Positions 25,342-32,432 of a stretch of 64,000 bases of DNA are shown one piece after another (within the stretch, counting starts at the first letter, position 1; every line of letters starts with the position of its first letter). A model generated the notes under the pieces. That model was not told where the DNA came from and ran no database searches. It was given only the letters and a program-made list of their open reading frames with translations. The DNA comes from Lawsonibacter faecis (GTDB lineage Bacteria; Bacillota; Clostridia; Oscillospirales; Oscillospiraceae). A program made the translations under genes and the position numbers. The DNA lies in contig NZ_JACOPQ010000010.1 in NCBI RefSeq assembly GCF_014287675.1, positions 85,834 to 149,833 on the forward strand, given 5' to 3'.

Positions 25342-25375
25342 GGCAGATTGCGGGAAATCCCATCCCGAAGCTGCC
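25342..25375 (+). other. Symmetric hairpin in the cdaA leader
   Basis: GGCAG (25342-25346) and CGGGA (25351-25355) pair with TCCCG (25363-25367) and CTGCC (25371-25375), separated by internal loops ATTG and AAG. It lies at the predicted 5' end of the cdaA mRNA; it does not match any riboswitch class I know. Confidence 0.45.
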
Positions 25376-25408
25376 CAACAGGCAGTGAGAAACGCGGGTG
25401 AGATTGGC

Positions 25409-26305
25409 ATGGACATCATCATACAGTGGTGGCAGGGGGTGCTGGAGATCCTCCGGACCATCGGCATTCCTGAAATCGTGGATATCGTCATCATGGCGTT
25501 CATCTTCTACAAACTCTTGATGCTGGTGCGCCGCACCAGCTCGGGACAGGTACTCAAGGGCGTGCTGATCGTTGTGGTGGTCTTCGCACTGGCCAGCGCG
25601 TTCCAGCTCACCGTGTTCAGCTATCTCCTGGGCAAGGCCCTGGAGTGGGGCGTTCTGGCGCTGGTGATTCTGTTCCAGCCGGAGCTGCGCCGCTTCCTGG
25701 AGCAGATGGGCCGCAGCAAGCTGGGGAAGCTGGGGGGCGTCTTCTCCCACAATGAGACCCCCGACGAGATGGCCGCCGCCATCACCCAGACCGTGGCGGC
25801 CTACACCGACCTCTCCAAGACCAAGACCGGGGCGCTGATGGTCTTCGAGCGGCAGAACCTGCTGGATGATGCGATTAAAACGGGCACGGTGCTGGACTGC
25901 GCAGTGAACGCCGAGCTTTTGAAGAACATATTCTGGAACAAGGCGCCCCTCCACGACGGCGCGGTGATTGTCCGCGGCGGCCGCATCGCGGGCGCGGGCT
26001 GTATGCTCCCCCTGTCGGGGAACGTGAACCTCTCCCGTGAGCTGGGGATGCGCCACCGGGCGGGTATCGGCGCCAGCGAGGCGTCCGACGCGGTGGTGGC
26101 CATCGTCTCCGAGGAGACCGGCTCCATTTCGGTGGCGGTGGGCGGGATGCTCAAGCGGCATCTGGCGCCGGAAACCCTGGACCGGCTCCTCCGCAACGAG
26201 CTGATGCCGGAGCAGGAGGCCGAGGCCAAGCCCAAGTTCAGCCTTGCCGGTATTTTCAAGTCCAAAAAGGGAGAGGACGCCGATGTGGAACAAAATCAAA
26301 AATAG
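25409..26305 (+). CDS. cdaA: Diadenylate cyclase CdaA
   Basis: 298 aa membrane enzyme making the essential messenger c-di-AMP from two ATP. Three N-terminal membrane segments (about 15-35, 42-60, 67-85) precede the DAC domain with the DGA motif (HDGAVIVRGG, near 182-190) and RHR motif (RHRAGIG, near 215). ATG 25409 was taken; a GTG 24 bp earlier is possible. cdaR overlaps its 3' end by 23 bp, the usual cdaA-cdaR pair; glmM, the common third gene, is not next to them here. Confidence 0.95.
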   Translation: MDIIIQWWQGVLEILRTIGIPEIVDIVIMAFIFYKLLMLVRRTSSGQVLKGVLIVVVVFALASAFQLTVFSYLLGKALEWGVLALVILFQPELRRFLEQMGRSKLGKLGGVFSHNETPDEMAAAITQTVAAYTDLSKTKTGALMVFERQNLLDDAIKTGTVLDCAVNAELLKNIFWNKAPLHDGAVIVRGGRIAGAGCMLPLSGNVNLSRELGMRHRAGIGASEASDAVVAIVSEETGSISVAVGGMLKRHLAPETLDRLLRNELMPEQEAEAKPKFSLAGIFKSKKGEDADVEQNQK

Positions 26306-27584
26306 CAAATGGCTCTACGTCCTGCTCTCCATTCTGATGGCGGTAATCCTTTGGGCCTATGTGGTAAAGGAGGCGGACCCGGACCTAACCAAAGACGTCG
26401 CGGGCATCCCCGTGACCTTCACTGGGACGGGCATCCTGAACTCCCGCAACCTCATCGTCACCGAGGGCGGGGAGCAGTCCCTGACGCTGAATATCTCCGC
26501 AAAATCCGCCACCCTGAACAAGCTCAGCCGGGATACGATCAGCCTGACGGTGGATCTTTCCAACATCGTGGAGCCGGGGACGTTCCGCCGGATTGTCAAC
26601 GTCAGCTATCCGCAGAACGTCAACCAGGGGGATATCAGCCTGAACACGGAGCTGGACGGGCTGTATATCGAGTTCACCGTCTCCAAGAAGGAGACCAAGG
26701 AAGTCCCCGTCTATGTGGAGTTCAGCGGCAGCATCGCCAAGGGCTATCAGGCGGGGGAGGCCACGATTACCCCCGGCACCATCAGCGTCAGCGGACAGCG
26801 CGAGCTGGTCAACCAGGTCGCCAGCGCCAAGGTGGTCCTCACCCAGCAGGAGCTCAGCGAAACCTATGAGGGGGATCTGGCCTTCGTCTTTGTAGGGTCC
26901 GACGGCGAGGAACTGACGGACGCCAATATTCAGAGCAACGTGGACACCGTCCATGTGATTTACCCCATCGTGCAGTACAAGCAGATTCCGCTGGTGGTGG
27001 AGCTGGTGCCGGGCGGCGGAGCCACGCCGGACGACGTGACGGTCTTGCCGCTTCTGGAGGGCGCGGAGCCGCTGGAGGATCAGCCGGACGGCGCCAGGCA
27101 GGTGGTGGTGGGCGAGATCAGCATCACCGGGCCGGAGGACGAGCTGGACGGGCTGCACAAACTGGTGGTGGGCCAGGTCGATCTGGCGGATGTCATCACC
27201 AGCAAGACCTATACGTTCCCCATAACCCTCTCGGAGGGCTTCGGAAACGAGAGCGGCATCCAGGAACTTTCGGTCAGCGTCGCCATCAAGGAAGGGGCGC
27301 TGGCGAGACGTGAATTTGCCGTGACCAATATTGTCCTCGTGAACAAACCCGAGGGCCTCAATGTCGAGCTGGTCACACAGTCCCGGCAGGTTACCATCCG
27401 GGGGACGCAGGAGGCCGTGAACCGCATCTATGAAGGGCAGCTGCGCATTGTGGCGGACGTTGCCGCCAGCAACGCCACCGCCGTGGGACGGCACAACATC
27501 CCCGCCAAGGTCTATGTGGACGGCAGCGACGACGTGGGCGTCGTCGGCGGCGACTACAATATTACGATTGATATTACGCAGTAG
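26283..27584 (+). CDS. cdaR: CdaR (YbbR-domain) regulator of CdaA
   Basis: 433 aa. One N-terminal membrane anchor (about 8-27, WLYVLLSILMAVILWAYVV) and an extracytoplasmic region of four YbbR-type beta domains (about 40-400). It binds and tunes CdaA, linking c-di-AMP to wall and osmotic state. The ATG at 26283, inside the cdaA end, follows GGGAGAGG by 7-8 nt; upstream in-frame starts would add a poor non-membrane prefix. Confidence 0.93.
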   Translation: MWNKIKNSKWLYVLLSILMAVILWAYVVKEADPDLTKDVAGIPVTFTGTGILNSRNLIVTEGGEQSLTLNISAKSATLNKLSRDTISLTVDLSNIVEPGTFRRIVNVSYPQNVNQGDISLNTELDGLYIEFTVSKKETKEVPVYVEFSGSIAKGYQAGEATITPGTISVSGQRELVNQVASAKVVLTQQELSETYEGDLAFVFVGSDGEELTDANIQSNVDTVHVIYPIVQYKQIPLVVELVPGGGATPDDVTVLPLLEGAEPLEDQPDGARQVVVGEISITGPEDELDGLHKLVVGQVDLADVITSKTYTFPITLSEGFGNESGIQELSVSVAIKEGALARREFAVTNIVLVNKPEGLNVELVTQSRQVTIRGTQEAVNRIYEGQLRIVADVAASNATAVGRHNIPAKVYVDGSDDVGVVGGDYNITIDITQ

Positions 27585-27598
27585 GAGGGAAGGGCGCT

Positions 27599-28018
27599 AT
27601 GACCCAGACGGCGATGGTCAAACGGCTGGTCAGTTCCAGAAAAGCGGAGATCGTCGTCCGCCGAGAGTCGGCCTGCGGCCACCACTGCGCCACCTGCGAG
27701 GGCTGCAAGATGTACGACCAGCCCACCGTCACCGTGACCGCCGAGAACGAGGCGGGGGCCATGCCGGGGGATACCGTGACGGTGGAGACCTCCAGCGCTC
27801 ACGTCCTCGGGATGGCCGCGGTGGTCTACCTGCTGCCCTTCGTCCTCTTCTTCACGCTCTACCTGGCGGCGGGAGCGCTGTCCTTTTCTACGCCCGTATC
27901 CGTTACCCTGGGCGTGGTGGGATTTGCCGCCGGGGCGGCGGCGGACCTGCTGCTGGACCGCCGTGTGAAGAGGAAGCAGGCCCTCTCGTTTCGCATCGTC
28001 TCCGTGGAGCGGCGCTGA
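27599..28018 (+). CDS. SoxR-reducing system protein RseC family
   Basis: 139 aa. N-terminal cysteine cluster (Cys26, Cys30, Cys33, Cys36: CGHHCATCEGC), a beta segment, and two membrane helices (about 65-83 and 90-108). RseC/MucC-family proteins associate with Rnf-type electron-transport or redox sensing. Here there is no rnf operon in view; it sits 14 bp after cdaR and overlaps the DUF5685 gene by one base, so it is likely in the c-di-AMP transcription unit. Confidence 0.85.
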   Translation: MTQTAMVKRLVSSRKAEIVVRRESACGHHCATCEGCKMYDQPTVTVTAENEAGAMPGDTVTVETSSAHVLGMAAVVYLLPFVLFFTLYLAAGALSFSTPVSVTLGVVGFAAGAAADLLLDRRVKRKQALSFRIVSVERR

Positions 28019-28905
28019 TGTTCGGATACGTCAGGCCCTTCCGGGAGGAGCTGAAGGTCCGGGAGCTGGAGGCCTATGAGGCCATGTACTGCGGCCTCTG
28101 CGCCGCCATGGGCAGGCGGCACGGCTTCGTGGCCCGGATGTTCCTCAACTACGACTTCACCTTTCTGGCCATGCTTCTCGCCCCGAAGGAGGACAGGCCG
28201 TCCACCGGGTACTGCCGCTGCCCCGCCAACCCGCTGAGGAAGAAGTGCGCCTGCACCGCCGGCGCGGGGCTGGAGGCGGCGGCGGACGAGAGCGTGATTC
28301 TCAGCTATTGGAAGCTCCGGGACACGGTTGAGGACGAAGGCTTCTGGAAGGGGCTTGGAGCGCGTGTCCTCTCGGTGCTCCTGCGGCGGGGCTACCGCAG
28401 GGCGGCCTCCTCCCGCCCCGGGTTCGACGCCGCCGCCCGCGGCTGCCTGGAGGAGCTCCGGGCGCTGGAGCTGGCCGGCTCCCCCTCCCTTGACCGCACG
28501 GCGGACACCTTCGCCCGGCTTCTCCAGGCGGCCGCGCCGGACTCCGGCGACGAGGTGCGGGACCGGGCGGTGGGACAGCTTCTCTACCACGTGGGCCGCT
28601 GGATTTACCTGACCGACGCCTGGGACGATTTGGGCGAGGATCTGGCGTCCGGCAGCTATAACCCCATCCATGCCCGGTTTGAGGGCAGGGAGCGGGAGGA
28701 GGCGGAGTATCTGCGCACGACCCTGCGCCACTCGCTGAACCTGGCGGTCTCCGCATTCTCACTGGTGGATTTCGGAGGCTGGGGGCCGGTGATTGAAAAT
28801 ATACTCTACCTGGGCCTGCCCGCGGTGGAGGAGCTGGTTTTCCGGGGCGAGTGGGCCGGCGTGAAGAAGCGCCCGGCACACGCCGGTTTTATCCCGCGCC
28901 AATAA
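28018..28905 (+). CDS. DUF5685 family protein
   Basis: 295 aa, mostly helical. N-terminal MFGYVRPFREELKVRE and YEAMYCGLCAAMGRRHG, plus a cysteine set (CRCPANPLRKKCAC) near residues 65-80, are the recognisable family features. Function unknown. In Clostridia such genes commonly precede a J-domain gene, as here. The ATG overlaps the previous stop (TGATG). A much longer open frame starting in cdaR is not real. Confidence 0.82.
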   Translation: MFGYVRPFREELKVRELEAYEAMYCGLCAAMGRRHGFVARMFLNYDFTFLAMLLAPKEDRPSTGYCRCPANPLRKKCACTAGAGLEAAADESVILSYWKLRDTVEDEGFWKGLGARVLSVLLRRGYRRAASSRPGFDAAARGCLEELRALELAGSPSLDRTADTFARLLQAAAPDSGDEVRDRAVGQLLYHVGRWIYLTDAWDDLGEDLASGSYNPIHARFEGREREEAEYLRTTLRHSLNLAVSAFSLVDFGGWGPVIENILYLGLPAVEELVFRGEWAGVKKRPAHAGFIPRQ

Positions 28906-28918
28906 ATGTGTGTTTCCG

Positions 28919-28935
28919 GCGGCGGGGCCGCTTTT
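28919..28935 (+). terminator. Short candidate terminator
   Basis: GCGGC, loop GGG, GCCGC, then TTTT (28919-28935). The stem is only 5 bp, so it is weak and may let transcription continue into the J-domain gene. Confidence 0.35.
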
Positions 28936-28966
28936 GACTTTATCAATAAGTACAGGAGATTGATCC

Positions 28967-29569
28967 ATGACTGATCCTTACAGTATTCTCGGCGTATCCT
29001 CCACCGCCAGCGACGACGAGATCAAGCGCGCCTATCGGGAGCTGGCCCGGAAATACCATCCGGACAACTATCAGAACAATCCCCTGGCCGATCTGGCCGA
29101 GGAGAAGATGAAAGAGGTCAACGAGGCCTACGATGAGATCAACCGGATGCGCAGCGGCGGCGGTTCCGGTGCGGGCGCGTACCAGAGCCAGAGCGCCTAC
29201 GGCTACCAGCAGCAGCGCCAGTCCGCCTCCTCGGCCAGCCCGCTCTACAACCGGGTGCGGCAGGCCATCAACGGCGGCGACATCAACGGCGCGGAGCAGC
29301 TGCTCCGGCAGGCGCCCTTACAGGACGCCGAGTGGCACTTCCTCTCCGGCTGCATCGCCTACCGCCGGGGCTGGCTGGACGAGGCCCGGCAGCAGTACCA
29401 GATCGCCTGCAACGCCGAGCCGGGCAACATGGAGTACCGCCAGGCCCTGAACATGATGGCCCAGGGGGGACAGGCCTACCGGCCCTACGGAGCCGGCGGC
29501 GGCATGAGCTCCGCCGACTGCTGCACCACCATGCTCTGCATGAACTGCCTGTGCGGCGGCTGTAACTGA
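28967..29569 (+). CDS. J-domain protein with cysteine-rich C-terminus
   Basis: 200 aa. J domain at 1-63 with HPD at 31-33, so it can stimulate DnaK. A Gly/Ser/Gln-rich linker follows (about 63-90), then two TPR-like helices (about 95-165: LYNRVRQAINGGDINGAEQ, WHFLSGCIAYRRGWLDEA). The last 20 residues hold CCTTMLCMNCLCGGC, six cysteines that could bind metal or be lipid-modified. It is not canonical DnaJ (no zinc-finger CXXCXGXG repeats). RBS CAGGAGA precedes it. It pairs with the DUF5685 gene. Confidence 0.85.
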   Translation: MTDPYSILGVSSTASDDEIKRAYRELARKYHPDNYQNNPLADLAEEKMKEVNEAYDEINRMRSGGGSGAGAYQSQSAYGYQQQRQSASSASPLYNRVRQAINGGDINGAEQLLRQAPLQDAEWHFLSGCIAYRRGWLDEARQQYQIACNAEPGNMEYRQALNMMAQGGQAYRPYGAGGGMSSADCCTTMLCMNCLCGGCN

Positions 29570-29570
29570 T

Positions 29571-30101
29571 ATGGGCGGCCGTTATGGAAAAGGGGCGGGC
29601 CGGGTGGCCCTGGCGGGCGTCCTCACGGCGCTGTCCCTGGTGATTTTATATCTCGCGTCCATGGCGCCCACGGGGCGGCTGGGTGTGGTGGCGCTGGCGG
29701 GCCTGGTGCCCGCCGCCGCGGTGGTCTCCGGCGGCCTGCCCGCCGGATTCTTTTGCTATGCGGCCACCGGCATTCTTGGGTTTCTCCTCTCCCCAATGAA
29801 GGAAAACGCCCTGCTGTACCTGATCTTCTTCGGACTCTATCCCATGCTCAAGTGCCTCATCGAGCGGCTGAGGAAGCTGCCGCTGGAGTGGGCGTGCAAG
29901 CTGGCGGTCTTCAACCTTGCGCTGACGGTTTTCTGGTTCACCCTGCGCGCCGTGCTGCTGGCGGGCCTGCCCGCGTTTATGGAGCAGCTCTGGGCGCTCT
30001 ATCTGGTGGGCAATGTGGTCTTCGTCATCTACGACTACGGGTTCTCCAAGCTGATTTCCTTCTATGTCCAGCGGATCGACAAAGCGGTCCGAAAGGCCTG
30101 A
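29571..30101 (+). CDS. Integral membrane protein, ECF S-component-like, function unknown
   Basis: 176 aa with about five hydrophobic segments (12-32, 36-58, 60-75, 105-130, 140-158). The overall layout (short N-terminus, GVLTALSLVILYLASMAPTGR, FGLYPMLKCLIE) resembles substrate-binding S proteins of ECF transporters, but no ligand motif is recognisable. It starts one base after the J-domain stop with no separate promoter, so it is likely co-transcribed. Confidence 0.65.
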   Translation: MGGRYGKGAGRVALAGVLTALSLVILYLASMAPTGRLGVVALAGLVPAAAVVSGGLPAGFFCYAATGILGFLLSPMKENALLYLIFFGLYPMLKCLIERLRKLPLEWACKLAVFNLALTVFWFTLRAVLLAGLPAFMEQLWALYLVGNVVFVIYDYGFSKLISFYVQRIDKAVRKA

Positions 30102-30115
30102 TGTTGGAAAAAGGC

Positions 30116-30144
30116 TTGTTAAGCGCACTCTTTTTTGCTATAAT
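30116..30144 (+). promoter_or_regulatory. Predicted sigma-A promoter for yicC-remA-gmk-rpoZ
   Basis: TTGTTA (30116-30121), 17-bp spacer, TATAAT (30139-30144). It lies 15 bp after the preceding stop and about 37 bp before the yicC start. Confidence 0.75.
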
Positions 30145-30180
30145 AATCCGATACAACAAAAGAGAAGGGAAGGACGCCCT

Positions 30181-31059
30181 TTGATTAAGAGTATGACCGG
30201 CTACGGCAGGGGAGAGGCGACGCTGAGCGGCCGCACCATTACGGTGGAGATCCGCTCGGTCAACAACCGCTACCTGGACTGCGCCATCAAGATGCCCCGC
30301 ATCTATGTCTTTGCCGAGGACGCGATCAAATCCCGGGTCCAAAAGAGCATCTCCCGGGGTAAGGTGGACGTGTTCGTCACCATCGGCCAGGCCGGGGCGG
30401 GGGACGTGACCATCTCGGTTAACAAGAGCATGGCCGACGGCTACTACGCCGCCCTGTGCGAGCTGCGCGATACTTACGGGCTGCGGGACGATATTTCGGT
30501 TTCCACGCTGACTCGCTTTCAGGACGTGTTTCTGGTGGAGAAGACCCAGGAGGACCTGGAGGCCGTGGCCGCCGATCTCTGCGCCGTGACCGACCTGGCC
30601 CTGGCGGATTTCGACGCCATGCGCACCCGGGAGGGGGCCCGGCTGGCGGAGGATATCCGCGGCCGTGGGGAGACCATCGGCGCGCTGACCGCCTATGTGG
30701 AGGAGCGCTCCCCGGGCATCGTGGCCGATTACCGCGCCCGTCTGGCCGCCAAGATGGCGGAGGTTTTGCAGAACTCCCAGATCGACGAGAGCCGCATCCT
30801 CACCGAGGCGGCGATTTTCGCCGATAAGGTGGCTGTGGACGAGGAGACCGTCCGCCTGCGCAGCCACCTCTCCCAGCTCACCCATATGCTGGATCAGGGC
30901 GGGGCCGTTGGCCGGAAGCTGGACTTCCTGATCCAGGAGTTCAACCGGGAGGCCAATACCATCGGCTCCAAGTGCAATGATATCGAGACCTCCCGCCGGG
31001 TGGTGGACATCAAGGCGGAGATCGAGAAGATCAGGGAACAGGTTCAAAATATAGAATAG
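30181..31059 (+). CDS. YicC/YloC family endoribonuclease
   Basis: 292 aa. N-terminal SMTGYGRGE and EIRSVNNRYLD are the family hallmark; the C-terminal DUF1732 region (about 205-290) ends in NTIGSKCNDIETSRRVVDIKAEIEKIREQVQN-type helices. E. coli YicC is an RNase acting on the sRNA RyhB. TTG 30181 was chosen because it gives the canonical start; AAGGGAAGGA lies upstream. First gene of the yloC-remA-gmk-rpoZ block as in Bacillus. Confidence 0.92.
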   Translation: MIKSMTGYGRGEATLSGRTITVEIRSVNNRYLDCAIKMPRIYVFAEDAIKSRVQKSISRGKVDVFVTIGQAGAGDVTISVNKSMADGYYAALCELRDTYGLRDDISVSTLTRFQDVFLVEKTQEDLEAVAADLCAVTDLALADFDAMRTREGARLAEDIRGRGETIGALTAYVEERSPGIVADYRARLAAKMAEVLQNSQIDESRILTEAAIFADKVAVDEETVRLRSHLSQLTHMLDQGGAVGRKLDFLIQEFNREANTIGSKCNDIETSRRVVDIKAEIEKIREQVQNIE

Positions 31060-31065
31060 ACACAA

Positions 31066-31112
31066 GCGCTGCGCGCACGCGGGCAGGACCCGCCGCAGAG
31101 GGCGCGCAGCGC
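31066..31112 (+). other. GC-rich stem-loop between yicC and remA
   Basis: GCGCTGCGCGC (31066-31076) pairs exactly with GCGCGCAGCGC (31102-31112), and the loop holds a second CGGG/CCCG pairing. No T tract follows. It could set the yicC/remA mRNA ratio. Confidence 0.55.
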
Positions 31113-31133
31113 GGCAGGGAGGGTGGCTTCCCA

Positions 31134-31409
31134 ATGAAGCTTATCAACATCGGATTCGGCAACATGGTCTCTGCATCGCGGCTCATCGCCATTGTCAGCC
31201 CCGAGTCGGCGCCCATCAAGCGCATGATTCAGGAGGCCAGGGACCGGGGAATGCTCATTGACGCCACCTACGGCCGGCGCACCCGGGCGGTTCTCATTAT
31301 GGACAGCGACCATATCGTCCTCTCCGCCATTCAGCCTGAGACTGTGGCGGGCCGCCTGGGCGGCAGGGAGACGCCTGATCCGGCGGCTGAGGAGGATGAG
31401 GAAGCATGA
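31134..31409 (+). CDS. remA: Extracellular matrix / biofilm regulator RemA (DUF370)
   Basis: 91 aa. INIGFGNMVSASRLIAIVSPESAPIKRMIQEARDRG-type core followed by ATYGRRTRAVLIMDSDHIVLSA, then an acidic tail. In Bacillus RemA is an oligomeric DNA-binding activator of matrix and osmoprotection operons. It lies upstream of gmk as in Bacillus and overlaps it by 4 bp. RBS GGGAGGG lies about 10 nt before the ATG. Confidence 0.93.
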   Translation: MKLINIGFGNMVSASRLIAIVSPESAPIKRMIQEARDRGMLIDATYGRRTRAVLIMDSDHIVLSAIQPETVAGRLGGRETPDPAAEEDEEA

Positions 31410-32017
31410 TGCGAAAGAAAAAGACCAGAGGACAGCTGATCGTCCTCTCAGGCCCCTCCGGGGTGGGAAAGAGCACGGTGATCTCCGAGCTGCTGAGTGA
31501 GCGGGAAAACCTGCATTTTTCCGTCTCCTTCACCACCCGCGCCCCCCGGGTGGGCGAGGCCGATGGCGTAAACTACAACTTCGTCAGCCGCGGGGAATTC
31601 GAGCGAATGATTGAAAACCAAGAGCTGCTGGAGTACGCCCAGTATGTGGGCAATTACTACGGCACCTCCCTGAAGGTCATCCAGGACCATCTGGCCGCCG
31701 GTACCGACGTGCTGCTGGATATCGAGGTCCAGGGGGCCGCCAAGGTCCGGGCCAAGTGTCCGGGGGCGGTGCTGATTTTCATTATTCCGCCCTCCTTTGA
31801 GGAGCTCTCCCGCCGCCTCCACGGCCGCGCCACCGACGATGAGGACGTCATCGCGGGCCGGTTAAAAAAGGCAAAAGAGGAGTATAATGAGATCCCCAAC
31901 TACGACTATCTGGTCGTCAACGACAAGGTGTCCTCCGCGGCGGCGGAGATCATCGCCATTCTGACCGCGGAGGACTGCCGGACCAAGAACCGCATGTGCC
32001 TCGTGGACGACGTATAG
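31406..32017 (+). CDS. gmk: Guanylate kinase
   Basis: 203 aa. Phosphorylates GMP/dGMP. P-loop GPSGVGKST (about 15-23), GMP-binding region FTTRAPRVGEADGVNYNFV, and lid with RRLHGRATDDEDVIAGR. The start ATG overlaps remA; a second ATG three bases later is equally usable. rpoZ follows after 69 bp. Confidence 0.97.
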   Translation: MMRKKKTRGQLIVLSGPSGVGKSTVISELLSERENLHFSVSFTTRAPRVGEADGVNYNFVSRGEFERMIENQELLEYAQYVGNYYGTSLKVIQDHLAAGTDVLLDIEVQGAAKVRAKCPGAVLIFIIPPSFEELSRRLHGRATDDEDVIAGRLKKAKEEYNEIPNYDYLVVNDKVSSAAAEIIAILTAEDCRTKNRMCLVDDV

Positions 32018-32086
32018 ACCCGGCCTTCACAGGCGCGGGGGAGCTCCGCCGCGCCCACCCAATCGACCGAAAGGAAATGATGTCTT

Positions 32087-32296
32087 ATGATGCTCAAACC
32101 CCCTATGAACGAACTGCTCGCCCAGGTGCCCAGCCGCTACATGCTGGTGAACGTGGTGGCCCAGCGCGCCCGTCAGATCGCCAGCGAGGCCGACGACCAG
32201 GGAATCCCCCTGGATGACAAACCGGTCTCCATGGCCCTGCGCGAGGTTGCCGATGGCAAGTGCACCCCCCAGGACGAGGAAGACGAGGCCGTCTGA
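32087..32296 (+). CDS. rpoZ: DNA-directed RNA polymerase subunit omega
   Basis: 69 aa. Family pattern MLKPPMNELLAQVPSRYMLVNVVAQRARQI, then KPVSMALREVADGK. Small RNAP assembly subunit. Position after gmk is conserved across bacteria. AAAGGA lies about 12 nt before the first ATG, and the second ATG (32090) is also possible. Confidence 0.93.
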   Translation: MMLKPPMNELLAQVPSRYMLVNVVAQRARQIASEADDQGIPLDDKPVSMALREVADGKCTPQDEEDEAV

Positions 32297-32344
32297 GCCG
32301 CGGAGTGTCGACGGATGCACCCTGCGAAATAGCGTAATCCTGCG

Positions 32345-32390
32345 AAAAGGCAAGTGACGGGAGCGTTTCGCACCCCATCACTTGCCTTTT
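32345..32390 (+). terminator. Rho-independent terminator after rpoZ
   Basis: AAAAGGCAAGTGA (32345-32357) and TCACTTGCCTTTT (32378-32390) form a 13-bp stem with flanking A and T tracts, so it could work in both directions. The Bacillus coaBC gene that usually follows rpoZ is absent here. Confidence 0.9.
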
Positions 32391-32432
32391 GTGAAGCGCC
32401 GGTGAAGTTTAAGTCTTCGGGGAGGGAAGCGG

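Noticed and set aside
27430..28017. N-terminal extension of the DUF5685 frame through cdaR and the RseC gene
   Set aside because: Overlaps two well-supported genes; product before MFGYVRPF is low complexity.
28934..28962. TTGACT as a promoter for the J-domain gene
   Set aside because: No -10 box at 16-18 bp; only an RBS is found there.
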